Positions 21,358 through 32,950 of a stretch of 64,000 nucleotides of DNA are shown here, one piece after another. Origin of the DNA: Daldinia sp. FL1419 (Eukaryota > Ascomycota > Sordariomycetes > Xylariales > Hypoxylaceae); the NCBI GenBank assembly GCA_025201765.1, contig MU623358.1, positions 124,001 to 188,000 on the forward strand, read 5' to 3'. Under the pieces are notes generated by a model, which was not told the DNA's origin, did not search any database, and saw only the letters and a list, made by a program, of their open reading frames with translations. How positions within the stretch are numbered: the stretch's first letter is position 1; each line of letters starts with the position of its first letter. Made by a program: the position numbers and the translations under genes.

Positions 21358-22361
21358 ATGGAGTCCTCTCTCAAGCGCGCCGTTCTTACCGATGACGATA
21401 ATCACCAAGAACCCCTGGCTAAGCGACAACGCACGACTGAACCAGACTCCCACTCCGTTACGCCAACTGAGGTTGACATGTCAGAAAAACCAACCTACGA
21501 TGTAGTGAGACGCCCGAATGCGGAAGACTTTGGCAGAGACGGGCTACGACGTTCTATCGGCGTGGCTCTAAAACATGTGGGCTTTGACGCTGCCACTCCT
21601 GATGCTCTGGAGAGCTTTACAGAGACAGTTGACACGTGTATGTGCATAATGAGGGCCTACATAATCCTCGTACAACGTGGTATTCTAACCATATTGTAGA
21701 TATCACTGGCTTCATCGAGCACCTTCGTCGTACCGCGAATGCAGCAAGACGAAACGATCCCATACCCGAAGATTTCGAGCTCATCCTTCGTCGTCACGAT
21801 GTTGACTTGTCCTCCCTCAAGCTACACCTTAAGAATCCCGTACGAAAAGAGTACCTTACGCCGTCATTCTTCGACCCTATAACAGAAGACGTCCAATATC
21901 TTCAGAAGCCACGGCCATTCCTAGGCGAAGAACTCTCGGGAGAGAAAGAAAAAGAAGCTAGACCGTGGATACCCAAGAATTTCCCTGCATTTCCTAGTGC
22001 TCATACCTATCGATTCACCCCCGCGGAGCAAGAGCCCGATATTGAGAAGGAGCAGTTGCAAGCGGAAGCAGATGCGAAGAAGGGCGAAGCAGCACTGAGG
22101 CGAATTAACCGGGCTGCTAGGATCAGCAGGCAGAAGGAGCTCAGAAGTGTGGCACAGCGCGACCCGCTGAGCCGTAAACGACACCAGAACTGGGAGGATA
22201 TGATGTCCGAGTTGCTACCTCGGGCTGACCCGTCAACGAATAGTGCACCGGATGTTGCCGATCATAGTACGATTGTCAACTTCAGCACTAAATATGGACG
22301 GAAGGGCATGCCTAAAACTAGCCGGCGGCTGCAGAGCGACCCCTTTAATGGCATGATTTGA
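21358..22361 (+). CDS. taf8: TFIID subunit 8 (TAF8)
   Basis: Two exons, 21358-21637 and 21700-22361, give 313 aa; the 62-nt intron joins DT to YITGF in phase. An N-terminal basic patch (LAKRQRT) could be a nuclear signal. Residues about 50-115 form a histone-fold domain (RRSIGVALKHVGFDAATPDALESF, then ITGFIEHLRRTANAARR). The TAF8 C-terminal signature follows: PWIPKNFPAFPSAHTYRFTP. An acidic/Ala-rich coiled-coil segment with DPLSRKR follows it. TAF8 pairs through its histone fold with TAF10 in TFIID. This is the normal size range for a fungal TAF8. Confidence 0.88.
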
Positions 22362-23622
22362 CGGCCAGATGTCAAGCGGTTAATCTAGGTACGTGATCAA
22401 AAAGGACACTACCACCTAGCCCTAATTGGTTTCGGTGTCTAATCTCAATGGTAAGATGCTTCCCCGTGAGAGAGACCTATTATTGTCTGGAGGTTTAATC
22501 CATGAAACAGTGAAATATCCCACGAGTTACCTGCATAGCCATGTGGATAAATTCCACAGCGAAATTCTTTCGAGCGTATACAAGGGCATTGACTGCCTTA
22601 GGGGCGACTGAGTAACGTCGGTTCAAATGCGCTTGCTTCGTACGCGCTTCATATATGTCTGGGCTATCGAGGCTAGAGCGACGCATATGATAGATATATG
22701 GCTGGGGAAAAGAAGTCGTGATGGCTGTGACGGCCGTGTGATAGTAACGACTGGTAAAGAGCTTGGCGGTCCCAAGCTTAGTGATTTGGAGATACACACT
22801 CGAGGTCAGACGTTATTGTTTAGAGATACCCAATTCAAGCGTTGTGATTATATTGGAATCTACGTACTTTGAACACGTCGAAATAGCTGCGTGGATACGT
22901 CTCAGCGGCACCGTAGACCAAGGTACCTAGGTATTTAAGGTATAACCCCTTTTCTTTTGCGCTCCCCCTTTTCCCTTCGTCCCGTATCTAAGTATCTAAC
23001 CTTTTGTATCCCCTAAGGCGCTAATCTAGGTGCCTGTTTACCTGCATAACTACCTAGGTACCTAGGTAGGTAACGACCTACGTATCTACGCAGGTGAGCG
23101 CATAGTTGAATCAACTAATCATGTATCGATAATATAAGGCAATCAGTACATTACCCAAGCGGAAAGAACCTTAGCTACATGTACCTACTATGGCAGGTAC
23201 CTAGGTGCCCATTAGATCAGTACCAAGGTACGTACACGGTACCTACCTATGGACGCTCCATGAAATAGGTAGGTAGGTGGAAGACAGGTACTCGTGTACA
23301 TACCTAGGTACATAGTTCCGAACCTACCTAGGAACCTACTTACCTAAGGGTACCAAGTTATCTGAGGACGGTGATTGGATAGAGCCCCGCTGATGCGGCA
23401 AGGCTAGTGATCCACCAAAGCATTCATTTAGCGATTCGACCCTAAGAAATTCGCACACAAAATTTCTTGGGGAAAATTTCAAGTTTGACGATTGTCCATT
23501 CTTGAACACTCGACCATTCGATCACTCGATTAATTTCAGCGAAGCACATCAACAATCCGCCCCCCTCTCTCGCCAACAATCTTTAAGGTGTACTTCGCGA
23601 AAGATTCGAGTATCCCTTCACA
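22362..23622. other. Intergenic, dense ACCTAGGT repeat patch
   Basis: The RACK1 promoter side is here. From about 22918 to 23355 the sequence is crowded with ACCTAGGTACC and ACCTACCTAGG motifs in both orientations. No gene is supported. Confidence 0.5.
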
Positions 23623-25168
23623 ATGGCTGAGCAACTCATTCTTAAGGGCACTCTCGAGGGCCACGTAAGTTGATTGTTTTTTTTTTTTATTCCATTCCAT
23701 TTATTCCGTTTATTTCATGTTTTATTATTTCTATCATTCATACGATGGGAAATAAAACTCAATTATCGGCAATTATCAGCTGAATTCGAACCGCCTACGG
23801 TAACAGTCGCTAACAGTTTTCTCTTCTTCAATATAGAATGGCTGGGTTACCAGTTTGGCTACCTCGATAGAGAAGTAAGGATATATCATTCTTCAACTCC
23901 GTTCTTCTTCTCGGTTTCGCGATCGCAAGCTAACGTAATAATCCGTCATGTAGCCCCAACATGCTGCTATCTGGCAGTCGTGACAAGACCCTAATTATCT
24001 GGAACCTTACCCGCGACGAGTCGCAATACGGATACCCCAAGCGATCTCTCCACGGTCACTCTCACATCGTTTCCGACTGCGTATGTTTTGCCTCGCTTTT
24101 TCTCTGGTTATCCAAAATACGAAGACACGAGCGTTGGGTTGGATAGGATGGAAGAGAGGAGTAGTTTGCTGACGGATTGGTAATTCCAGGTCATCTCCTC
24201 CGACGGCGCCTACGCTTTGTCCGCTTCTTGGGACAAGACCCTCCGACTCTGGGAGCTCGCTACCGGTACCACCACGAGGCGATTCGTCGGCCACACCAAC
24301 GATGTTCTCTCCGTCTCGTTCTCCGCAGACAACCGACAGATCGTCTCTGGTTCTCGTGACCGAACCATCAAGCTATGGAACACTCTAGGTGACTGCAAGT
24401 TCACCATCACCGACAAGGGCCACACCGAATGGGTATCCTGCGTCCGCTTCAGCCCCAACCCCCAGAACCCCGTTATCGTTTCCAGCAGCTGGGATAAGCT
24501 TGTCAAGGTACGTTTTCTATATCAACTTCAACTCGAATGTTTTTATCACGTAAGAGGAGGACTCGCGAACCCTTTCAAATGATGCTTTGCATTCAAAAGT
24601 ATTTGCTACTTCAGAGCTTGCTTGCAAGCCATGAGACATCTTTAACACCATTGCACTGATGATATACACCTCGCTACTATTTGCTTGCTATTCTTGGGAC
24701 ATGAGATTAGTATAAAGATTGCTAATACTCGTATCGCGTCAGGTTTGGGAACTCTCCACCTGCAAGCTCCAGACCGACCACATTGGCCACACCGGCTACA
24801 TCAACACCGTCACCATCTCCCCCGACGGATCTCTCTGCGCCTCCGGCGGCAAGGACGGCACCACCATGCTGTGGGACTTGAACGAGTCGAAGCACCTTTA
24901 CTCTTTGAACGCAGGTGATGAGATCCACGCCCTCGTCTTCTCTCCTAACCGCTACTGGCTTTGCGCTGCCACCGCCAGCAGCATCATCATCTTCGACCTT
25001 GAGAAGAAGAGCAAGGTTGACGAGCTGAAGCCCGAGTTCACCTCTGTCGGCAAGAAGAGCCGAGAGCCCGAGTGTGTCAGCTTGGCCTGGAGCGCGGACG
25101 GCCAGACTCTGTTCGCTGGTTACACCGACAACATTATCCGAGCATGGGGCGTCATGTCGCGAGCATAA
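23623..25168 (+). CDS. cpc-2: RACK1 / Cpc2 ribosome-associated WD-repeat protein
   Basis: Five exons, 23623-23664, 23837-23874, 23954-24080, 24190-24507 and 24743-25168, give 316 aa, the standard RACK1 length. The N-terminus MAEQLILKGTLEGHNGWVTS and repeated WD blades (LLSGSRDKTLIIWNL, ALSASWDKTLRLWEL, IVSGSRDRTIKLWN, VSSSWDKLVKVWEL, CASGGKDGTTMLWDL, IIRAWGV) identify a seven-bladed propeller of the RACK1 family (Neurospora CPC-2, yeast Asc1). It sits on the 40S subunit and takes part in translational control. The fourth intron (24508-24742) contains a C/D snoRNA. Confidence 0.95.
24575..24663 (+). ncRNA. Probable U24 (snR24) C/D-box snoRNA in RACK1 intron
   Basis: The intron contains a C box at 24579-24585 (ATGATGC, 6 of 7 to RUGAUGA), the element GTATTTGCTACTTCAGAG from 24599, a C'-like ATGAGAC near 24631 and a D box CTGA at 24656-24659. 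Short flanking TCA and TGA can close a terminal stem. The TATTTGCTACTTCAG segment matches my recollection of the U24 guide that directs 2'-O-methylation of large-subunit rRNA. In yeast, snR24/U24 also lies in the intron of the RACK1 orthologue ASC1, which strongly supports the call. Ends are approximate. Confidence 0.8.
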
Positions 25169-25565
25169 ATCCTTTTATCCCGGGGGGTCGATAACGGTCA
25201 TTGACTGGGCGTATGGGATGGGCTGTCATTTGAGCTTTTTACTAAGGGAAATGGCAATCTCTTGTGGTTTGCAACGGAATTACATAGAAACGTTGCGTTA
25301 CCGCTTGGTTGTTGCCATCAGGTAACCCAAAATTCTAAGGAATTGTGAAGACAAATAATACCATCTGTGCCTTATGCTGATATTGTGACGTGAGTTTACG
25401 TCCTTGAAGCCTTGAAGCCCGAATCCGTAGATCTACAGGAGCCCCTGAGATTAATGGCATGGTGTATTGGAAAGAGTAAGTTCACTCACTAGGTAGCACA
25501 GCATAATCAGGGCTTGTTGTCCTAAATCGGTGAATTTGTCTTTTATATTAAATTATTCCCCTAAT

Positions 25566-27177
25566 TTACCATTTACCTGTATTCTCGACTTTGGCGTCGG
25601 TGGCTCCTTGCACTGGGGCGCTCATGATTTCTTCAAATTGTACTCCTTCGCCGTCTACCGGACCCGTCCTTCCGTCGCTCGTCTCTGGGCTGTCATTACC
25701 ATTACCGCCCCCGATGAGTACCATCGGGCTCCGGTATATGCTATCATCCAGGGCTTCCAAATCCTCGTCGGGTTTGGATAAGGTGCGAGATTGGTGGCTG
25801 AAGGGGGAAGAAGAAGGGAGGGCGAAAGACGACAAGGATTTACGGTAGCCTTTTCTCCTGTCCCTTCTTATACTCTTCTTATACGACCGTCTAAACCGTG
25901 AACCGGTCGAGTCGGAGCCCCGATAGAAGGCGGCGATACTGATGAGTGGTAGACCGGCGGCTACGAGAGTTTGTACCCAGGATCCGGCGTCAAAGGGGAG
26001 AACGCGAGTGTTTCCGGGCCCGGCTGCTACGTCAAGTCCGGCGAAGAGGCCTATTGTTATGTATCAGTTTAGTGGTCCCGTCTTCCCGTCTTCCCGTCTT
26101 CCCGTCTTCCTTTCTATGGCCCCTAGCAACTCTTTCCTCCCCCTTCCCCCTTCCCCCTTCCCCCTTCCCCCTTCCAGCTAAGCAGCCAGTCCCAAGGGCA
26201 AAACAAGGAATACTTCACTCACAAGGAGCCAACATAAGAATACCATTCCCGACGGCTAGAATCTCTAGCGAAGTCAACCCCCTCGCGCCGCTTCCCCTTC
26301 CGCTTAAAGATAACGCAATCGACATCTTACGTCCTTTGCCGCGGAGGACGCGTCTCGTAGCTGCAACGTGAAGCGCCAGGTGCGCGAAGAAAAGGCCACA
26401 GAAATAGAAGACTGACATAGCACTAACAACCACGGCGGCTTTTCCCACGCTGTCGAGGGGCACGGGAAGCGTACGGCCCCTCAGATCTTGCGTGTAGTGC
26501 GCTATCCAGACAGCTCGGAGTGCAACAGCTGCCGCCGCGAGGGTCACGGCTAGGAATAGGACCGGGGGTCGCCACCAGCACTTTCCAACGAGGGCGGGAG
26601 TGCTCGAGCTGGATGAGCTGGTTACGGTAGTAGACGAAGGAAGAGATGGCGACGGAGAAGCAGAGTATACGCCCCACGTCCGGACGAGGACACGGCTTTG
26701 AAGTATGAGAGACGCCTCGATTAAAGCAAGCTGCAGCACGCTTAAAGCGCTGGATGCCGTCGTTACATTATACGCAGCAGGCGGGAGGACAGAGGCGTCA
26801 CGGGTCCATGCCACATAGTACTCGGTCAAGGGGCCGGGGAAGTACAGCACGAGCAGGACGAGCCGGGTGACGGAGACGACTAGACACAGGACCTGGGTCA
26901 AGTGTACCGGACGCCTAATCTTGGCGGACGGAAGAAGGAGGAGCGAAGTTAGCAGAGATAGGAGACATAACCCAAGCTGTACACCGTAGTTGATGGATGT
27001 GCTAGCGAGACGTACACGCTGCGCGTCGATGACGGGGAGGGATATGGCTATTAAAGGGGCCGGGTCGGTAGCGTTGATATCAGAGCTGCCGACGATGTAG
27101 AACGTCTGATTTCGAGGGTCGAAGAGAGTGTCCATCGAGAAGGGTCGGGACGCTCCCCGCCTCGTGATCGACAGCAA
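25566..27177 (-). CDS. ste2: Ste2-type pheromone (alpha-factor) receptor
   Basis: Two exons on the minus strand, 26223-27177 and 25566-26050, are joined across a 172-nt intron (GTGAGT..AACAATAG) to give 479 aa. A second ATG 14 codons in (27135, MDTLFDPRNQTFY) is a better start by family comparison. The FDPxxQ opening, STSINYGVQLGLCLL in the first membrane helix, ALIEASLILQSRVL in the third helix and LMLAPC in the sixth helix match fungal Ste2/PRE-2 receptors. Seven hydrophobic helices are present; the last lies in exon 2 (VQTLVAAGLPLISIAAFYR). A Ser-rich cytoplasmic tail of about 110 residues follows. It would sense the partner mating pheromone through a G protein. The sequence is rather divergent, with a long Ser/Thr loop before helix 5. 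Confidence 0.78.
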
Positions 27178-29059
27178 GCACGAGCAGAATAAAATAACGA
27201 ATGTCGTTGAGAGTTGTGGGAACGGTAGCGAGGAACTGTGGAGTTTGTAGGTCTTCTAGTCTGCGCGCCGTCCTTATTCCATTTCCACCTTTAGGGGCGA
27301 AATTCGCGAGTCACGCTACGACTGACCCGGCGATACGATGTCGCGAAACGCTGAGAGGTAGTCGTGTTAAAAATAACATGACAGAATTACATAGAGCAGA
27401 GACATACATACACTCAGGCCTAGCCCCTAGGTGAGAAAAGAAAAAAAAAAGAAAAGAAAAGAAAAGCAATAAGCAATAAATAAATATTTTTCAGCCCCGA
27501 GTTACGCGGCGACGCCTCTAGACTCTCCTACTGGACGCCCGTACACCCGTCTAGACCGCATTCTATCGTAGACTATACGGTCTAACCAAAGAGAGAGACA
27601 GAAAGAGAGAAAATACCCGGACGCGTGTCTCGGGTGTGCGAATCTCATTCGTCGGATGGAAAAAGGGGGCGGGTAACGGGCTTGTTCGTTTTGGTTTAAC
27701 ATGACGGATAGAATGCCATCCCCCCCGGGCTTTAGGATCTTCTAGAAGTGAATCATGGGCCTTTTATCGTCCAAGTTGTCGGGATTGCGGCGGGATGAGG
27801 TTTATACGGGTAAGGGATGTCGACAGCGAGCTTTTGATACACACACACATATACCTATATATATAAGGGTTGAACCCCGAGCCGCATCGTATGTTGCATG
27901 TCTATTGTAGATACTTTATTTGGTCTATCCTGTCCCTTCTAGCAGTATTATATCGATCTATATTCCTCACAACCTCGATTGGCAAGATTGAAAGAAAGGG
28001 GGAGGGGGTGGAATCCGATATGTAGAGGATATGTATATGTAAAAGCAAATATGCCTACATAAGAGGTACGTGTATATATTCTATCAAGGTACGATGTCTA
28101 GTTCCATCCGCATACATAGATGGTCCTTTTAAATTCGGTGTCTTGGAGGCTATTACATACCTATCTGTATCTTGGGCGACATTGGCCGAGTCCATTAACG
28201 CACGAATCAGGTCAACCAGGAATCCGACTCCAGATAAATGCTCCCCGTCGGGTACCGGTTACGACCTCTTCGACACCTTGAGTCCCGTGTATACGATAAT
28301 ATACCATCAGGCGATTAGGGGAGGAGACACAAACGACCAGCCATCACAACTTGGAATACCAAAAGCAGGATGAGCAAGAAGGCAGGGCGAATCGGAGCTC
28401 TAGCACTGCCACGCCGCCTCACGAGCTGATGAGCCTCGGGACTAAAGCAGACCGGCATGAATTGGGTGGTCAGGAAAAGGGAAGCCCTGTTGAGCTTGAG
28501 CATCAAGACAGGTACCACGAACTGGACGGTCACGACCAGGGAACGCCCGGAGAAACGCATTAACGGGACTGCTCAGATATAAGTTGAGGTCATAATATAT
28601 ATTTAATCTGTAAATCCTCGCATCATCGCTACTCAGAATATAGGCACACGAGTAACGTCAAGCCAAGCTTAGAAAATTAGGTACCCTAAGCACCAAAACA
28701 CCAACGGCTCGCAACACGGTATGCGCTTTAACCTTGTCATGTTGTTATGCTTGATAATTCACTCTTGAATTCATAACTGTACGAGTACAATCTCTACTGG
28801 CCTGTCCTAAGCTACATATATTAGTATTTTCGGGCCTCTAATCGTGAAAACACATGAGCCCGCCAACCATTGACGCCCACGTGTAAACCTGCCACTGCCG
28901 TTTTCACTTATGAACTGCGGCCGAATACTCTGAAGAAAAAACAAAAAGATAACGCCAGCCCTATGCATTTTATACCTGGGTGGAAAATTGACCCAGCGTC
29001 GTTGGAATCCCCCCTCCTCACGATCCGACCTCTCCTAGTTTCGCAAAATTTAGTAGTTC
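27178..29059. other. Intergenic, possible remnant tail near 28.3-28.6 kb
   Basis: No full gene is supported. The + frame at about 28303-28563 encodes HELGGQEKGSPVELEHQD and YHELDGHDQGTPGETH. Such ELDG-type imperfect repeats are common in the cytoplasmic tails of fungal membrane proteins. No upstream exons are recognisable, so it may be a relic. Confidence 0.35.
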
Positions 29060-32000
29060 TTAGCGGATAGAAACGCCAGAACGGTCGGTGAACAGGCGGG
29101 TTCCGATGTTCATAGCCTGGAGCTCCTGGAACAGGAGCTTGGCAGCGTACGGGATATGGACCTGTGCGATCTTGGTCTTGTTCTTGCACGGACGGCACTC
29201 GAATGAACCTTTGCTTAATATACTAGAAAATTCATGTTAGCGTTTGGCGAGTCTGGGTTAAGGGGAGGAGGGGGGAGAAACTTACGCAATTGGAGTCATC
29301 AAACCACAAATCTCACAAACGTGAACTCTGAAGGCATCTGAAACTTCGAACAGACGCTCTTTGAGGAAAGAGGCGGCACCGTGGGCTATCATACAGTCAC
29401 GTTCCATTTCTCCGAAACGGAGACCTCCATCCCTAGCACGACCTTCAACGGGTTGTCGGGTCATTATCTGCACGGGGCCGCGTGCGCGCGCGTGGATTTT
29501 GTCGTCCACCATGTGCCTGAGACGCTGGTAGTACGTGGGTCCAAAGAAGACCTGGGCTCGGAGCTTGCGTCCAGTGTGACCGTGATACATAATCTCAAAA
29601 CCGCGAGATTGGTATCCATGATCACGTAAAAGGCTCGATACTGAATCAACAGTAACATCGGTGAACGGCGTAGCGTCTCCCTCCATTCCCTTAAGGGTGG
29701 AAACTTTGCTAAGCAGACACTCGATCAAGTGAGCAATCGTCATTCGTGAGGGAATAGCGTGTGGGTTAATGATAATGTCGGGAACGATGCCTTCGCGGGT
29801 AAAAGGCATATCTTCCTGGCGATACGTGACACCAATGGTTCCCTTTTGTCCGTGGCGAGAGGCAAACTTATCTCCGATCTGAGGAATCTTGGTGGTTCGA
29901 ACTCGCACTTTGACGTAGCGTAGACCGTCAGCGTTTGTGGTAAGGATGACGGAATCGATAATACCAGTCTCCGTACTACGGAGAGGCGTGGAAGCATCGC
30001 GCTTGACGTGTACTTTAGTGCGCTGGCCCATTTCCTCGTTGTCGGGATTGATTGGCGACGTTTTTCCAATGATAATGTCCTCTCCTAGAACACGAACACC
30101 AGGGGCGACTATACCGTCGTCGTCGAGCTTGTCGTACGTGCCTTGCTTGAGCCGTAGCGTATCTGCTCGGAACGGTTTCTCAAACGTCTCGACAGTATTA
30201 ATACCAACTCTTTTCTCACAGTCGCTGTATGATCTAAAAAAGAGACTGCGGAAAAGGCCTCGGTCAATGCTGCTCTGATTCATGATAACAGAGTCTTCCT
30301 GATTGTATCCCGAATAACAAGCAATGGCCACGATAGCATTTTGACCCGCTGGAAGTTCTCGAAACTTTAAGAATTCCATAGAACGAGTCGTACCCAGAGG
30401 CTTCTGGGGGTAGTAGAGAATATTGGCCATCGTATCCATACGGCGGTTGTAGTTAGTGAGATAAAATCCCATGGCTTGTTTACCCATAGCGGACTGGTAC
30501 GTATTTCTGGGGGACTACAAGGCTATGTTAGCAGCAAAATACATGTGATGAGGGAATTGGTGTTCTAGACGTACCTGATTGTGGTCTGGGAAGGGAATGA
30601 TGCTCGCACAGATACCCAGGAGCATACTAGGGTGAATCTCGCAATGTGTGTACATGTGCGTCGTGGGATTCAACTTAGTCTTGAGTCGCTTATTAATTTC
30701 ATCTCCATTGTCCTGGGACACGTCGTATCCCAGCTTGCTCATCCTGTAGATTTCCAAATCTTCAGGGGTCATGCAAATCATAGCAGTTTCCTCCTCCTCG
30801 GCGTCAAGGTACTCGATGACACCGTCGTTGACCAGACCTTGCCAACCGTAATATCCCTCGCTTTCAACGTCTAGGTCCGTATCTGCCTCTAGTCTCTGGA
30901 TCATTTCCTTGTTAAGAGCCAGCGAACCCTTCGTAGTGCCAGCTTCAGGGTTATCCTCTTGCTGCACAACGAACAAGGGACGCATGACACGACCAGCATC
31001 CGAAAAGATTTTGAACTCTCGATCACGGATATCGCGGACTAGAGACACCTCCGAGGGAATCTGGTTGGCCCGACGAAGCTGCTGGACATCTCTCACTAGA
31101 GACTTGGGATCTTGGTGCACACCGATCCAAGATCCGTTCAGGAAAATTTTGGTGGCGTTGGGATATCTCATCGGCTCGTATTCCTCCAAGACTTCCATAT
31201 TCCTAGTAATCATATAGTCTACGATAGGATCCGTCGATGTACCCACGCTTATAGAACACATGAGCGATAGATTCTTGACTAACCCGCAGGCTTGGCCTTC
31301 GGGTGTTTCAGCTGGACACACGAGACCCCAATGGGTGTTGTGCAACTGTCGGGGTTTCGCGAGCTTGCCGTCTCTTCCGATAGGCGTGTTTGTTCGCCTT
31401 AGATGAGAAAGAGTCGAAGCGAACGTATATCTGTTCAGAACCTGCGATACACCAGCTGTCGAACTCATCGCCTTCTTCTGATCACCCCAGTTTCCTGTAG
31501 CGAGAGAGTACTTCAACCCGTTAGTTACTATGGCGGGCTTAGCGGCGAGCTCGATCTGGAAACGTCTGCCCTGATCGATACATCGCTTGAGGGTATTGGT
31601 AATCTCCTGGACCAACCGACGAACAATATTCCGGAACAGTTTCGCAAGGAGAGGACCTGCAAGGTCGAGACGTTTCTTCCCGAAGTGATCGCGGTCGTCG
31701 GTGTCACGTCGACCGAGAGCACATTGAAGAAGTTTGTGGACCATATAGCCCAAAAAGAAAGCCTTCCTGGTTTCGCAGCCTTCGGTTTGAGAGATGTGTG
31801 GAAGTGTTTCCTTTTGCAAGATGTCCTTCGCAGCCCTAATACGCCGATCGCGTGTTACGTTGTGAGCCTGTCTTCCACGCTTTCCAATAAAGTCTAACGC
31901 GACTTCACGGTCCTGAATACAAAACGCCTCCTCGATGCAAGGGCGTAGCTTCTCAAGCATCTGACTGTCGTTGCGGTCGTAGCAAATATGATTTAGGATT

Positions 32001-32950
32001 TCCTCATCACTGACAACACCCAGAGCCCTAAAGACAACGGCAATGGGTAGGTCTTCCCTGACGAATGGAAGAGTAGTATGGATAGTCTCACCATATCCTC
32101 CTCTGGATGCGTCACCCTTGGAATATAGCTTCAGCATGAGAGACGAGATAAGCCGCGAACCTTTTTCGAGGGCGCTTCGAATCTCGGCCGAGTAAGAGAA
32201 TGCACTCGGCTGGGCCTTCTTGAAGACCTGAACAATGTTTGCAGCAGATCGTTCCTGGGCAATTAGAACCTTCTCGCTTCCGTTGATGATAAAGTAGCCA
32301 CCCTGGTCGTAGGGGCATTCATTCAGCAGGAATAGCTCGTCATCCGACTCGCCATTCAAGTGGCACGCCTTGGACTTGACCATAATCGGAAGTTTACCAA
32401 TAAAGACAGAATCACTGGTCTTACTTCCGTCTGTCAACCCGTCGTCATCATCCGCCCAAACCAAACGAGTCGGGTGTTTCCCAGTGCTATGTGCTTCTGC
32501 CTGCTGCTCTTCATCCATCTCGTGGAGAGGAACATCTTGTTCGATACATGCGGTGACCTTACTATCGACTTGGACGTAGATCGGCGCTGCATACGTCATA
32601 TTTCGGTCGCGACATTCATAAGGAAGAAGTGGACCTGAGGTATTGTCGCTTTCCATAGCGACAGGACGAGCAATGGTTACATGTCCCAGCTTGATATCGT
32701 ATCGACGAAGCGCGATGTTTCGGCCATCATCAGTGGGGGGGGCAGATTGGTCCACGCTGATCTGCGAATATTCCTCGATCAATTCTTGGATGGTAGTTTC
32801 CTGAAAATCATTGAAGGAGTCGATTTGTTGCGAAACTAGACCCTTCCTCTTGAAATAAGAACCGATAACAGTCCAGCAGTCTTCCGGAGTGATACTGTTG
32901 TCATCATTATACTCTTCCTCGTATTCGTAGCCTTCGTCGTAGTCCGCCAT
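29060..32950 (-). CDS. rpb2: RNA polymerase II second-largest subunit RPB2
   Basis: Three exons on the minus strand, 30575-32950, 29286-30514 and 29060-29222, are joined by 60- and 63-nt introns to give 1255 aa, the normal RPB2 length. The N-terminus is acidic (MADYDEGYEYEEEYNDDN). Hallmarks are ITPEDCW, NGSEKVLIAQERS, NTHWGLVCPAETPEGQACGLVKN, YSGYNQEDSVIMNQSSIDRG, KIPQIGDKFASRHGQKGTIG and FGEMERDCMIAHGAA. The C-terminal zinc-binding cysteines CEIC and CRPC are split across the last intron. The last exon ends TDRSGVSIR. It forms the active-centre cleft of Pol II with RPB1. Intron 1 follows PFPDHNQ and is typical for fungi. Confidence 0.97.
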
